A stretch of DNA of 53,159 nucleotides from Verrucomicrobiota bacterium (GCA_004293445.1 RDYP01000016.1:1-53159); one strand, 5' to 3'. Shown: positions 26,060 to 35,966, numbered from the stretch's first letter. Translations and numbers: made by a program. The notes: a model not told the origin generated them from the sequence alone.

Positions 26060-26824
26060 TCAGCCTCTCGCCACGAAGCGCGTCGAAAGCCCCCCTTCGC
26101 CCCCAAGAATGCCACTGAGTCGCTCTGGATGACGACCGTGCGCAATATGGGTCTCGATCCCCGCATCCACCGCGAACTTCACCGCTGCGAGTTTGGAAGC
26201 CATCCCGCCCATCGAGAATCGCCCCTTGTCGTCACGGACATGACGAAAGACGTCATCGATGTCCGCGACCTCGGGAATCAAGGAATTGGTCGCAGGATCG
26301 AGCAGCCCATCCACGCTGGTCAGTAAGATCACCCGGTCCGCCCCGGCCAACTTGGCGACCCGAACAGAAAGCATGTCGTTATCCCCAAATTTCAGCTCTT
26401 CGACCGCGACCGAATCGTTCTCGTTGATGATCGGCAGAATGCGCGGCTCTGATAAGAGTCGACCGAGGGTATCACTGACGTAACCGGCACGCTCGGGTGT
26501 CCCCAAATCTGCAGCGGTCAGCAAAACCTGGGCGACTGTGACATCGAAATTCGAAAACAAGCTGCTGTAGGTCTGCATCAAACGTGCCTGTCCCACCGCC
26601 GCGCAGGCCTGCCGGGTGGCGGTGTCTTTCGGATACTCAGCCAGCCCGAATGAGGACACGCCGGAACCCACCGCGCCCGAAGATACGAAAAGACAGCGGT
26701 GCCCGGCATCGATCAGGGCCGCGATGGCCGCGACCAGATGCACCAACGCGGCCCGATCCAGCGTGCCGTCGGCGGATTTCGTGAGGACCCCGGTGCCAGC
26801 CTTGATGACGGTGAGAGTTTCCAT
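26060..26824 (-). CDS. proB: Glutamate 5-kinase without PUA domain
   Basis: ProB catalyses the first step of proline synthesis. The 254-residue protein is the amino-acid kinase domain alone: VIKAGTGVLTK at the N terminus, LFVSSGAVGSG, the INENDSVAVEELKFGDND substrate region, and DGLLDPATNSL with MGGMASKL. The C-terminal PUA domain found in E. coli ProB is missing, as in other short ProBs. The long open frame upstream (to 27340) is only the antisense of hisI. ATG 26824 is the natural start. It is divergent from hisI. Confidence 0.93.
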   Translation of the reverse strand: METLTVIKAGTGVLTKSADGTLDRAALVHLVAAIAALIDAGHRCLFVSSGAVGSGVSSFGLAEYPKDTATRQACAAVGQARLMQTYSSLFSNFDVTVAQVLLTAADLGTPERAGYVSDTLGRLLSEPRILPIINENDSVAVEELKFGDNDMLSVRVAKLAGADRVILLTSVDGLLDPATNSLIPEVADIDDVFRHVRDDKGRFSMGGMASKLAAVKFAVDAGIETHIAHGRHPERLSGILGGEGGLSTRFVARG

Positions 26825-26932
26825 GGCGGATTGCGCGGGCGCGGCTATGGCCGGAAATCCAGCCGGATGCCATCGCAAATCGCGACAACGCCGCTCTTGC
26901 CCGGCTGTCGGAGGGGATTTACATCCCACGCC

Positions 26933-27346
26933 ATGAATTCGTTCCCAGCACCCGGCAACAAGTCCCAGCTCGAGGAAGGCCTCGTTTTCACGCCCAAATT
27001 CGACGCCGACGGGCTCCTCCCCGCGATGGCCATCGATGCCGCGACCAAGGAACCTCTCATGCTCGCCTACATGAACGCCGAGTCCCTCCAACTCACCTTG
27101 GAGCTGGGCGAGGCCGTTTACTGGTCCCGCAGCCGCCGGGAAATCTGGCACAAGGGCAAGACCTCCGGCCAGGTCCAGCGCGTCGTGGAAATCCGCACCG
27201 ACTGCGATCAGGATGCCCTCGTCCTCTACGTCGAACAACTGGGCGGAGGCTGCTGCCACACCGGCCGCAACGACTGCTTTTACCGCTCCATCGCCACCCG
27301 CAGCCCCGATGGCAGCGTGGCACTCCGCCTCAAGCTCCAAGCCTGA
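26933..27346 (+). CDS. hisI: Phosphoribosyl-AMP cyclohydrolase
   Basis: HisI opens the adenine ring of PR-AMP in histidine synthesis. The 137-residue protein is the single-domain form. Zinc and magnesium ligands are visible in RTDCDQDALVLYVEQLG and GGCCHTGRNDCFYR, and YWSRSRREIWHKGKTSG is the substrate loop. A GGAGG-type site lies at about 26909, somewhat distant from the ATG. No HisE fusion and no other his gene is adjacent. Confidence 0.95.
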   Translation: MNSFPAPGNKSQLEEGLVFTPKFDADGLLPAMAIDAATKEPLMLAYMNAESLQLTLELGEAVYWSRSRREIWHKGKTSGQVQRVVEIRTDCDQDALVLYVEQLGGGCCHTGRNDCFYRSIATRSPDGSVALRLKLQA

Positions 27347-27460
27347 GTCCGGATTTTGATAAACTTCGCGATTGCAATCGCCGGAACCTTACCCTAGTTC
27401 TCCCGCCCCTCGCGCCCCGCAGGCGCTCGGATCCCATTTTTCACCGCAAGGACGACCGCC

Positions 27461-27811
27461 ATGACCATCATCGAAAAGATCGAGCAAGAGCAGCTGAAAA
27501 CCGATATCGTGGAGTTCCGCGTCGGTGATTCCGTCAAGGTTCACACCCGGGTTATGGAAGGCGGCAAGGAGCGCGTTCAGATCTTCGCCGGCATCGTGAT
27601 CGCCCGCCGCGGCACCAGCGTGAACGCTTCCTTCACCGTCCGGAAGATCTCCTACGGCGAAGGCGTCGAGCGCGTGTTCCCGCTTCACACCCCACGTATT
27701 TCCAAGATCGAAGTCGTCAGCCGTGGCAAGGTCCGCCGCGCCAAGCTTCACTACCTCCGCGAGCGCGTCGGCAAGAAGGCCATGCTCGTGAAGTCCGCGA
27801 CCAAGAAGTAA
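27461..27811 (+). CDS. rplS: 50S ribosomal protein L19
   Basis: L19 sits at the subunit interface of the ribosome. The 116-residue sequence has the conserved [39 protein letters not shown] and [15 protein letters not shown] stretches. An AAGGACG ribosome binding site precedes the ATG. It is a monocistronic gene with its own strong terminator; the usual trmD and rpsP partners are not here. Confidence 0.98.
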   Translation: MTIIEKIEQEQLKTDIVEFRVGDSVKVHTRVMEGGKERVQIFAGIVIARRGTSVNASFTVRKISYGEGVERVFPLHTPRISKIEVVSRGKVRRAKLHYLRERVGKKAMLVKSATKK

Positions 27812-27837
27812 GCGATCTCGTCGCCACCCTTTCAAAA

Positions 27838-27871
27838 ACGCGTCCCTGGCACTGCCGTGGACGCGTTTTTT
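27838..27871 (+). terminator. Intrinsic terminator of rplS
   Basis: An eight-base perfect stem, ACGCGTCC at 27838-27845 and GGACGCGT at 27859-27866, with further inner pairing (GGCA/TGCC), is followed by six T. It lies 27 bases after the rplS stop. Confidence 0.92.
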
Positions 27872-28018
27872 GTTTCCAGCGGCTGGGCACCCCGTCAAAA
27901 TCCGACTATCCATCTATCTCCCTGGGCACGACATGCCCTGCGATGGAATTTCCAGCACTCTCGCTCAGGTCTCAAAGGCGATCCCGGTCAAGGCACCCAC
28001 TTTTCCTCAGAACGCAAA

Positions 28019-28465
28019 ATGAAAGCCCTGCTTCCCATCGCCGCGTTCATGATGACGCTGGGGACCCTCGGAAGTTGTGGCAAAAAAGCTCGGCAGACGA
28101 CGCAGGCCGATAGCACGAGCTTCCCCACCCTTGCCGATAAGCAGACCTTTTTGGAGCATTACGTGAGCTTTCGCAGGATTTACGAAGATCTGAGCTTCGA
28201 CATTTCCTATCTCGATGGCGGCAACGGCATCGTCCCCGGTCCGACCGAATGGGACATTCGATTGCTTGCAAAAGTGCCACAGGCATCGCTCGACGAGTGG
28301 GTCTCGGGATTGGCATCAACCCCGGCCCCCGACCTCGCTTGGGTTTTCACCATTCCGGGCGCGCCGTCCAAGCTGGCTTCTTTCGAATGGTATTCCGATG
28401 ATGCGCGAGCCGTGGGCATCAGCCGCGAGCACCGACTTGTCCTTTATCGCAATCGCAGCGAGTGA
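28019..28465 (+). CDS. Small lipoprotein of unknown function
   Basis: The 148-residue product begins with a lipoprotein signal (MKALLPIAAFMMTLGTLGSC, lipobox LGSC). The mature part has no motif I recognise; it contains two hydrophobic strand-like stretches (LAWVFTIPG and ISREHRLVLYR). The start ATG is preferred because it puts the signal at the N terminus. It lies after the rplS terminator and has its own upstream region. Confidence 0.7.
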   Translation: MKALLPIAAFMMTLGTLGSCGKKARQTTQADSTSFPTLADKQTFLEHYVSFRRIYEDLSFDISYLDGGNGIVPGPTEWDIRLLAKVPQASLDEWVSGLASTPAPDLAWVFTIPGAPSKLASFEWYSDDARAVGISREHRLVLYRNRSE

Positions 28466-28603
28466 CACACCAAGCGACATCTCACGATCATGCTCCATCC
28501 TCAGGCACATCGAACGACGATAGGGTCGCAAAAATCCTGGTGAAGACGCCATTCTACCTAAGAGAACGCTGGACGCTGCCGTTCACCCGGGGAAGCTTTG
28601 CCC

Positions 28604-29359
28604 ATGCTGCGCACCGTCGCCATCATCCTCGCATGCATCCCTCTTCTCAGCGCGGACCCCGTGCCCGCGGAGTCGCGCCCCCTTGCCACGACCGAGGCCA
28701 ACGCTCTCAAGGACCAGCCGGCGTTTAAGGAGCTCGATGCGGACCGCCTGCAAATCGGCGAGGTGATCCTCAACCGCAAAACCCGCGAAATCCGCTTCCC
28801 CGCCGCCGTGAATCTCGCTGGCGAGGAGCTTCTCGAATTTGCCATCGTCCACGCCAACGGCAAAGTCCACGAGTCCCTGCTCGTCACCGACATTTCCCCG
28901 ACCCACCTCAATCTCGCCTTCAAGCTGCTGCGCTACCCCGCCTCACCCGAACTTTATCCACTCATGGAGGAAGACGGCAGCGTGTCCAACGAGTTCCCCG
29001 AGGTCGCGGACGACGTGAAGGCCGGGGCCCGCGTCCAACTTGGCGTCGAGTGGGAGCAGGATGGCCGCGAGCGCAAGGCCGCGCTGCACGAATGGATTTC
29101 CCACGGCAGCACCACCCAAGCGATGCCCGGCTCCCCTTGGGTTTACGGTGGATCCTTGATCTACGAGGGGAAATTCCAAGCCGAGGTCAGCGGCAACATC
29201 GCCGCCATCTTCCTCAGCAACACCGCCCTGCTCAACTATTCAGGCAAGGACAACCAGTCCGACGAAGTCTGGCTGCCTTTCCCTGGACGAGTCCCACCCG
29301 TCGGGACGAAAGTGATCGTCAGCATCGCTCCCCAATCCCAAGCCTCCGCGAAACCATGA
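28604..29359 (+). CDS. Secreted YdjY-domain protein
   Basis: The 251-residue product has a signal peptide (MLRTVAIILACIPLLSA) and a YdjY-like domain: LNRKTREIRFPAAVNLAGEE, FAIVHANGKVHESLLVTDIS and PWVYGGSLIYEGKFQAEVSG. YdjY proteins occur in planctomycetes and verrucomicrobia and in oxidoreductase operons of other bacteria; their role is unknown. ATG 28604 is preferred to an upstream TTG at 28598. It overlaps the next gene by ATGA. Confidence 0.75.
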   Translation: MLRTVAIILACIPLLSADPVPAESRPLATTEANALKDQPAFKELDADRLQIGEVILNRKTREIRFPAAVNLAGEELLEFAIVHANGKVHESLLVTDISPTHLNLAFKLLRYPASPELYPLMEEDGSVSNEFPEVADDVKAGARVQLGVEWEQDGRERKAALHEWISHGSTTQAMPGSPWVYGGSLIYEGKFQAEVSGNIAAIFLSNTALLNYSGKDNQSDEVWLPFPGRVPPVGTKVIVSIAPQSQASAKP

Positions 29360-30510
29360 AGCCCACTCTTCTCCTCATCCTGGCCGCCAGCACCCTCTTC
29401 GCCTCCGCTCAGGATGCAGGACAGCGCTATCTCTCGCTCCAAATCGAGATGAAACAGGCCATCGCCCGCGGCAATGCCTGGCTCGCCAAGCAACAGAACG
29501 CGGACGGTCATTGGGACGATGCCGACCTGCCCGCCTTCACCGCCCTCGCCCTGACCGCGGGCGTCCGCGATCCAGCCATTGACCCCAAATCCCCTCTGCC
29601 CAAACACCTCAACCGCGGCTTTGAATGGCTACTCCAGCAACAAAAGGACGACGGTGGCATCTACAACAAGGGCCTTAGCGTCTACAATACCGCTACTTCC
29701 GTCACCGCCCTCACCGCCGCCGGACAGGAGTCCTTCGAACCCGCCATCGTCAAAGGCCGCAAGCACCTCATCGACCAGCAATGGGACATCGGCGACAAGA
29801 ACAAGACCGACAATCCGAACGATGGCGGTATCGGCTACGGTTCGAAGAACGACCGCTCCGACATGTCGAACTCCTACCTCGCCATCGAGGCGCTCGCGCT
29901 TTCCAAAAAAGTCATCGATGACGGCAAGCACGGCCAACAGCCCGATCTCGATTGGGACGCCGCCATCACCTTCCTCTCGCGCTGCCAAAACCTCGAGGCG
30001 ACCAACGATCAGGACCACGCGTCCGACGATCCGAAGAACAAAGGCGGCTTCTTTTACGGGCCTCAAGAAACCAAGGCGGGGGAAGACAAGCTGCCCGACG
30101 GCCGCACCGCGCTCCGCTCCTACGGCTCCATCTCCTACGCCGGCCTGCTCTCCCTGATCTACGCCAAGCTCGGCCCCGACGACCCGCGGGTCGCAGCGGT
30201 CAAGGAATGGCTCGGCAAAAACTACACCCTCGACGAGAACCCGGGCATGGGAGCCGAGGGCCTCTTTTACTACTACCAGACCATGGCCAAGGCCCTCTCC
30301 GCTGCGAACATCGACAAGCTCCAACTCAGCAACGGCAAGCAGGCCGACTGGCGGAGCGACCTCGCCGGAGCCCTTCTTTCCCGACAACGCGAAGACGGCT
30401 CTTGGGCGAACGCCAACGGCCGCTGGATGGAGTCGAACCCCGTCCTCGTCACCGCCTACTGCGTGATGTCACTGGAGCAGCTCTACTATTCGATCCCCAG
30501 CGAACCTTGA
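29356..30510 (+). CDS. Secreted prenyltransferase/squalene-cyclase repeat protein
   Basis: The 384-residue protein has a signal peptide (MKPTLLLILAASTLFASAQ) and repeated QxxDGxW-type segments of the alpha6/alpha6 barrel superfamily: LAKQQNADGHWDD, LQQQKDDGGIY, FLSRCQNLEATND and SRQREDGSWANANGRW. The DxDD or DCTAE catalytic motifs of real terpene cyclases are not visible, and the protein is exported, so a binding or surface role is more likely than isoprenoid cyclisation. Coupled to the YdjY gene. The upstream in-frame extension is only the antisense-like shadow of that gene. Confidence 0.8.
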   Translation: MKPTLLLILAASTLFASAQDAGQRYLSLQIEMKQAIARGNAWLAKQQNADGHWDDADLPAFTALALTAGVRDPAIDPKSPLPKHLNRGFEWLLQQQKDDGGIYNKGLSVYNTATSVTALTAAGQESFEPAIVKGRKHLIDQQWDIGDKNKTDNPNDGGIGYGSKNDRSDMSNSYLAIEALALSKKVIDDGKHGQQPDLDWDAAITFLSRCQNLEATNDQDHASDDPKNKGGFFYGPQETKAGEDKLPDGRTALRSYGSISYAGLLSLIYAKLGPDDPRVAAVKEWLGKNYTLDENPGMGAEGLFYYYQTMAKALSAANIDKLQLSNGKQADWRSDLAGALLSRQREDGSWANANGRWMESNPVLVTAYCVMSLEQLYYSIPSEP

Positions 30511-30537
30511 GCTGCCCCCGGGGCAGGGGCGCGCGCT

Positions 30538-31998
30538 TCAGGTGAGAATCGGCGTCACCAGATGACCCGCGACATCCGTGAGGCGGAAATAGCGGCCTTG
30601 GAACTTGTAGATCAGCTTCTCGTGTTCCACGCCCATCAAGTGGAGCATGGTCGCATGGAGGTCGTGCACGTGGACCGCACCATCGAGAATGTTGTAGCCG
30701 TAGTCATCGGTCGTCCCGTGTACCATGCCCGCCTTCACTCCTGCACCGGCGAGCCAGATGCTAAAGCAGCGCGGATGGTGGTCGCGGCCGTAATTGTTGC
30801 CGACCATTTTCCCCTGACTGTAGGCAGTGCGGCCGAATTCCCCACCCCAGACCACCAAGGTGTCCTCGAGCAAACCACGGCGCTTCAAATCCAGCACCAA
30901 GGCGGCGGAGGCTTGATCGGTCTGCTGGCACTGGCGCGTGATACCGCCCACCACATCGCCATGCTGGTCCCAGCCTTGGTGGAAAAGTTGAACAAAACGC
31001 ACGTCGCGCTCGATCAGGCGACGGGCCAACAAGCAGTTCGCCGCGTATGACCCCGGAATCTTCGAATCCGGACCGTATAGATTGAAGGTCTCTTCACTCT
31101 CGCCTGACAGATCCGTGGCATCCGGCACGCTGGTCTGCATGCGGAACGCCATTTCGGCTTGGGCGATGCGCGCATCGATCTCCGGATCCAGTTCGCGCGA
31201 TGCCTGATCGCGGTTGAGCTTGCCGAGTGCATCCAGCATGCCGCGGCGGACATGCGGCGAGACCCCTTCCGGATTGGTCAAAAACAAGACCGGCTCCTTG
31301 CCCGAGCGGAATTGCACGCCCTGATGCTCGCTCGGTAAAAAACCCGAACCCCAAAGCCGCGAGTAGAGTGGCTGATCACGCGAGGCATTTTTGGAGACGA
31401 GCACGATGAACGACGGCAGGTTGTCATTCAGACTGCCCAGCCCGTAGGACGCCCAAGCCCCCATCGATGGACGACCCGGAATCTGATTCCCCGTGCAAAA
31501 GAAAGTGATCGCCGGGTCGTGATTGATCGCCTCGGTATGCATCCCTCGCAGCACGCAGATCTCGTCGGCGATCTTTTGCGTCCAAGGCAGCGTGTTGGAG
31601 ATCTCGATCCCCGCCTTGCCGTGCTTCGAAAAGTCAGCAAAGGACCCCGCCATCGGCAGCAGGCTCTGGTTGCCGCTCATAGTCGAAAGCCGCTGATTCC
31701 CGATCACCTCCTTCGGCAAGGCCTTGCCATGCCCTTCCCGCAATTTCGGTTTGTAGTCGAAGGTCTCCAGATGCGACGGCCCGCCCGCTTGGAACAGATA
31801 GATCACTCGCTTGACCTTCGCCAAGCGATGCGGCGAACCCAGTATCCCGCCCGGTGCAGCCTCGGCACGGCCACTTCCCATCAACTGGGACAAGGCCATC
31901 GCGCCCAGGCCGAGGCCTCCGCTGCCGAGGAAATGACGACGGGTAAAGCCCATCAATTGGTCGTAGCTGGGAGTCAGGATCTTTGAGGAAGAATTCAT
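30538..31998 (-). CDS. DUF1501 domain-containing protein (Tat-exported)
   Basis: The 486-residue protein has a twin-arginine signal (TRRHFLGSGGLGLGAMAL, about 19-36) and the DUF1501 sulfatase-like fold, for example IYLFQAGGPSHLETFDYKP, GMHTEAINHDPAITFFCTG, VWGGEFGRTAYSQ and NYGRDHHPRCFSIWLAGAG. DUF1501 proteins are abundant in Planctomycetes and Verrucomicrobia and are almost always paired with a PSD1 protein, as here (7 bases apart). Substrate unknown; polysaccharide processing is the common suggestion. Confidence 0.93.
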   Translation of the reverse strand: MNSSSKILTPSYDQLMGFTRRHFLGSGGLGLGAMALSQLMGSGRAEAAPGGILGSPHRLAKVKRVIYLFQAGGPSHLETFDYKPKLREGHGKALPKEVIGNQRLSTMSGNQSLLPMAGSFADFSKHGKAGIEISNTLPWTQKIADEICVLRGMHTEAINHDPAITFFCTGNQIPGRPSMGAWASYGLGSLNDNLPSFIVLVSKNASRDQPLYSRLWGSGFLPSEHQGVQFRSGKEPVLFLTNPEGVSPHVRRGMLDALGKLNRDQASRELDPEIDARIAQAEMAFRMQTSVPDATDLSGESEETFNLYGPDSKIPGSYAANCLLARRLIERDVRFVQLFHQGWDQHGDVVGGITRQCQQTDQASAALVLDLKRRGLLEDTLVVWGGEFGRTAYSQGKMVGNNYGRDHHPRCFSIWLAGAGVKAGMVHGTTDDYGYNILDGAVHVHDLHATMLHLMGVEHEKLIYKFQGRYFRLTDVAGHLVTPILT

Positions 31999-32004
31999 CG
32001 GCGA

Positions 32005-35000
32005 TCAGCGGTTGGTGATGGTGGCGTCGGCGGCAAGCAAGGTGGAACAGAGCACCGTCAACGCCGCGAGATGGGGATTCTCCTCGCCGCAGACCGACTT
32101 TGCAGCAGGCAGATCCTTCTCGTAATTGGCTTTTTGGGCGACGAACAGCTCGTCCATGGCACGGGCTTCCGAGTCACTCGGATTCCGGCAGGCAAGAATG
32201 CGGAAAGCTTGCCGATACTGTTCCACAGCGGCCTCCGGTTTTTCGCCGACCACACGCTTCGCCAAAAAGCGGGCGCACTCGAAGAAGCTGAAGTCATTGA
32301 GGAACACCAAAGGCTGCAAGGGCGTGTTCGTCGCCATCCGCCGAGCCTGACAAATCTCACGGCTACCCGCGTCCAAGGTCAGCATGTTCGGCGGTGGAGC
32401 CGTCCGCTTGCGGTAGGTGTAGAGACTCCGACGATAAAGACCTTCCCCGCTGTCGGGCGTGTAGTCCCCGCCCGAGGCACCCGCCTCCGACCAAATGCCC
32501 GGCGGCTGCCAAGGCTTCACACTTGGACCGCCAATTTTCTCCACCAGCAATCCCGCGGCCAAGAGGGCCTGATCCCGAATCGCTTCTCCAGATAACCGGA
32601 AAGTCGGACCGCGAGCCAACAACAGGTTCTTCGGATCGCGCTCCAGCTTCTCCGCATGATTCGATGACGATTGCTGGAACGTCGCACTCATCACGATCCG
32701 CTTCAGCAGTGCCTTCATGTCCCAGCCTGAAGCAACGAACTCGCGGGCCAAGGTATCGAGCAACTCCTGGTGTGTCGGAGCATCCCCCTGCAACCCGAAG
32801 TTCTCTTGCGTGGGCACGATGCCGCTGCCGAAGCACATCATCCACAGCCGATTCACGGCCACCCGCGACGTCAGCGGATTCTTCGGATCGGTGGTCCACT
32901 GTGCCAAGCCCAGACGATTGCGCGGGGCGTCCTCCGCAAAGGGCATCACCGCCGCCGGCGGCGCGGACGAGACTGGCTGCTTGAGATCAGGCGAAGCATA
33001 GTCGCCCCGGGTCAGAACATGGAATTGCTTCGGATACTTCGTCTCCTCCATGCACATGATCAGCGGGATCTGCTCGAGGTAGTTGTCGTAGAGATCCAGA
33101 CGAGCCGCGAGCAGCGCCGCGCGGGAGCTTTCCAGCTCGGGGTCGACATGCCGGAAATAAACCTCACGAATCGCGGCCTTCGACACCGCATCCCCTTGCT
33201 TGGCCGCTTGGAAAACGGAGTCGAGCGACTGCCCGGCCAAGTCGCCGACTTCGGCGGCCGTCAGCTCACGACGGAAGACGGAAAGTTCGTCGATGCGTCC
33301 CTGCGCAAAGCCCCGGTCGTCCCGCGGCCGCGCACCGACGCGAAAAACATCCGCCACGATCTTCTTATCGAGATGATCCCGCAGCACGCCTGTCGCAGCC
33401 GGCTTGCCGTCGAAATACATCTTCAAACCCTCCGCGCGCGACGACCCGTCGTAAGTCAGCGTGACCTGCACCCACTTCCCAACCGGGAAGGGCTCTGCGG
33501 TTTCGATCGATGCCGCGCAGCCCGGCCACAAGTGAATGCAGCTCCAGCGCAGCTTGCCCTTCTCCATCAGAAGCTCGAAGCCCGAGGCATCCGCCGCCTG
33601 GGAATACATCGCCGGACCACTGTGGAGAATCAAAGCGCGCTGCTTGCTGTCCGGGGAGAAAATCCGCAGTGAAATCGAGAGCGGATCATGACGGGTCACT
33701 CCCGACACTCCATCCAGCTGAAGCACCGTGTCCCCATCGAATTCCACGGCTTGCCCCTCGACGCCCTGCACCACAGCCAGCTGTCCGCCCGAGACCGATG
33801 CCGGACCGACCTCCGCGACCGCGTTACCGGTCTTGCCACCCTCCACCACGTCGAGCGGATAACGGGCGAAACGCGGGGAAATCACAAGACTCGGCGTGGC
33901 TGCCAACCATGCCTCGAAGGCAGCCTCGCGGGACGCAGGCAGTTCAAGGTGACGCTTCTCGGCAGCCGCCAGCGCGGCCCGACGCTTCTCAATTTCCGCC
34001 TCGTGACCCGGCTCCAGCAATCGCATCGATGGCGCCGGCGCGGTGGTGCTCAGCGAATAAGGATAAAGCCCGCTTTCATCGATCTGGCCGAACATCGACG
34101 CCATGCTGAAATACTCACGCTGCGAAATCGGATCGTATTTGTGGTCGTGGCACTTCGAGCACTCCATGGTCAGCCCCAAAAAGGCGGTGCCGTAGGTGTG
34201 CACCCGGTCGGACACATACTCTTGGCGGAATTCCTCCTCGATCGACCCACCTTCTTGGGTCTGTCGGTGCAGACGATTGAACAAGGTCGCCAAGCGCTGT
34301 TCCTGAGTCGCACCTGGCAACAGATCACCCGCGATCTGCCAAGTCGTGAATTTGTCGAAAGAAAGGTTCTCGTTGAACGCCTTGATCACCCAGTCGCGCC
34401 ACGGCCAGACGAAGCAAGGATTGTCACTCTGATAGCCGTAAGTGTCGGCATAGCGCGCGAGGTCCAGCCAGTCCTGAGCCATCCGCTCCCCATAGCGGGG
34501 TGAGGCCAATAGAGCGTCCACCTGCTTCTCGAAGGCATCGGGCGACTCGTCTTTGACGAAGGCCTCCAACTGCGCTGGCGTGGGAGGCAGCCCCGTCAGC
34601 GTCAGCGAAGTGCGCCGCAACAAGGTCGCCCGGTCAGCAGGGGGATTGGGTGCGAGCCCCTCGTGCTCGATTTTCGCGAGAATGAATCGGTCGATCTCGT
34701 CCCGGCACCAGTCGGCGGCCTTCACCGCAGGAGCCGGGTGCTTTTCCGGTGCCACGAAGGCCCAGTGAGGTTGATACTCGGCACCCTGCTCGATCCAGCG
34801 TTCCAGAATTCCGCGTTCCGAATCGGTCAGAGGCCGGTCCAGCTTCGGCGGCGGCATGATTTGCTCGGGATCGTGATGCCGCATCCGCACCACCATTTCA
34901 CTCGCCGCAAGATCGCCCGGCACGATCGCGCGCTTACCGCTCTCCAACGTTGCCGTGGCACCCTCGAAGGTATCCAGCCGCAGTCCCGCCTCACGCCCCT

Positions 35001-35238
35001 TGTTGGCATCCGGCCCGTGACATGCGAAACACCGGTCGGACAGCACCGGACGAACATCGCGATTGAAGTCGATCTTCGCCGGAATGCCTCCCGCCAAATC
35101 CGCGGCAGTCTCCGCGGGAGAAGACTCAACCACGGTCGTCCCGCCCTCACGGCACTGCGAAAGCAACAAAGTGACTGCCACGGCGAACACAGGCCCACCG
35201 AGCACCTGCCATGATGATTTCCGTTTCATCCCTTTCAT
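32005..35238 (-). CDS. Planctomycete-type cytochrome C, DUF1549, LamG and DUF1553 (PSD1) protein
   Basis: The 1077-residue protein is a classic large envelope protein of this phylum. A signal or lipoprotein segment (about 12-29) is followed by a haem motif CFACHGPDANKG at 70-81, DUF1549 (about 170-410, with WLDLARYADTYGYQSD), a concanavalin/LamG-like insertion (about 470-680) and DUF1553 (about 760-1020, with GLAQWTTDPKNPLTSRVAVN). Such proteins are thought to act in degradation of complex carbohydrate together with DUF1501 partners. Both the first ATG and an ATG three codons later are possible starts. Confidence 0.93.
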   Translation of the reverse strand: MKGMKRKSSWQVLGGPVFAVAVTLLLSQCREGGTTVVESSPAETAADLAGGIPAKIDFNRDVRPVLSDRCFACHGPDANKGREAGLRLDTFEGATATLESGKRAIVPGDLAASEMVVRMRHHDPEQIMPPPKLDRPLTDSERGILERWIEQGAEYQPHWAFVAPEKHPAPAVKAADWCRDEIDRFILAKIEHEGLAPNPPADRATLLRRTSLTLTGLPPTPAQLEAFVKDESPDAFEKQVDALLASPRYGERMAQDWLDLARYADTYGYQSDNPCFVWPWRDWVIKAFNENLSFDKFTTWQIAGDLLPGATQEQRLATLFNRLHRQTQEGGSIEEEFRQEYVSDRVHTYGTAFLGLTMECSKCHDHKYDPISQREYFSMASMFGQIDESGLYPYSLSTTAPAPSMRLLEPGHEAEIEKRRAALAAAEKRHLELPASREAAFEAWLAATPSLVISPRFARYPLDVVEGGKTGNAVAEVGPASVSGGQLAVVQGVEGQAVEFDGDTVLQLDGVSGVTRHDPLSISLRIFSPDSKQRALILHSGPAMYSQAADASGFELLMEKGKLRWSCIHLWPGCAASIETAEPFPVGKWVQVTLTYDGSSRAEGLKMYFDGKPAATGVLRDHLDKKIVADVFRVGARPRDDRGFAQGRIDELSVFRRELTAAEVGDLAGQSLDSVFQAAKQGDAVSKAAIREVYFRHVDPELESSRAALLAARLDLYDNYLEQIPLIMCMEETKYPKQFHVLTRGDYASPDLKQPVSSAPPAAVMPFAEDAPRNRLGLAQWTTDPKNPLTSRVAVNRLWMMCFGSGIVPTQENFGLQGDAPTHQELLDTLAREFVASGWDMKALLKRIVMSATFQQSSSNHAEKLERDPKNLLLARGPTFRLSGEAIRDQALLAAGLLVEKIGGPSVKPWQPPGIWSEAGASGGDYTPDSGEGLYRRSLYTYRKRTAPPPNMLTLDAGSREICQARRMATNTPLQPLVFLNDFSFFECARFLAKRVVGEKPEAAVEQYRQAFRILACRNPSDSEARAMDELFVAQKANYEKDLPAAKSVCGEENPHLAALTVLCSTLLAADATITNR

Positions 35239-35366
35239 GCGCGCATGCTACGATCATGCATCCCACAACTTTTCGGGCAAAACAGAAAAACCACATTCCG
35301 GCATCCGCCAAAATCCACCGAAGTCCGGCATCGCGCTCTTGGAAATTTCATGATTCATTTTCCCGG

Positions 35367-35966
35367 ATGACTCTTGCGAGCAAAGTCACGCTCGGCCGCA
35401 TCTTCTTGGTGCCGGTCTTCGCGAGCTACGTCGCCCGCTACAGCAGCAGCGTGAGATCCGATCTGCCGGACGAAAAACTGCGCTGGATCGCCCTCAGCCT
35501 TTTCATCCTGGCCTCCGCCAGTGACGGGCTCGACGGATGGATCGCCCGGCACCACAACCAACGCTCCAAATTCGGCGCCTTCATCGACCCCCTCGCCGAC
35601 AAATTCCTCCTCATCACCGCCATCCTCTCCCTCAGCGCTTTCCCTTGGGGCGACGAGAATTGGCGGATCCCCCCCTGGTTCGCCACCCTTGTGATCACCC
35701 GCGACATCCTGATCGGCATCGGCATCTTCTGGGTCAAACGAAAGGCGAGGGACGTCCACTACTCGCCCCACTGGACCGGCAAAGTCTGCACCGTCACCCA
35801 AATGATCGCCATCGGCTGGGTCATGCTCAAATTCGACGTGCTGCCCCCCCTTTACCCCTGCATCGTCGCCAGCCTCTTTACCCTCTGGTCCGCCTTCAAC
35901 TATTATCAGGAAGCCGTCCGCCAGATTCGCCAAAGCCGGACACCGCACCCGCAAAGCCCTTGCTAG
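35367..35966 (+). CDS. pgsA: CDP-diacylglycerol-glycerol-3-phosphate 3-phosphatidyltransferase
   Basis: PgsA makes phosphatidylglycerol phosphate. The 199-residue membrane protein carries the CDP-alcohol phosphotransferase motif: DG then AR, G and two Asp, here SDGLDGWIARHHNQRSKFG followed by AFIDPLADK. Four to six membrane helices are visible. I chose ATG 35367 (MTLASKVTLGRIFLVPVF), the family N terminus, over an upstream in-frame ATG. It is 18 bases upstream of der. Confidence 0.92.
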   Translation: MTLASKVTLGRIFLVPVFASYVARYSSSVRSDLPDEKLRWIALSLFILASASDGLDGWIARHHNQRSKFGAFIDPLADKFLLITAILSLSAFPWGDENWRIPPWFATLVITRDILIGIGIFWVKRKARDVHYSPHWTGKVCTVTQMIAIGWVMLKFDVLPPLYPCIVASLFTLWSAFNYYQEAVRQIRQSRTPHPQSPC

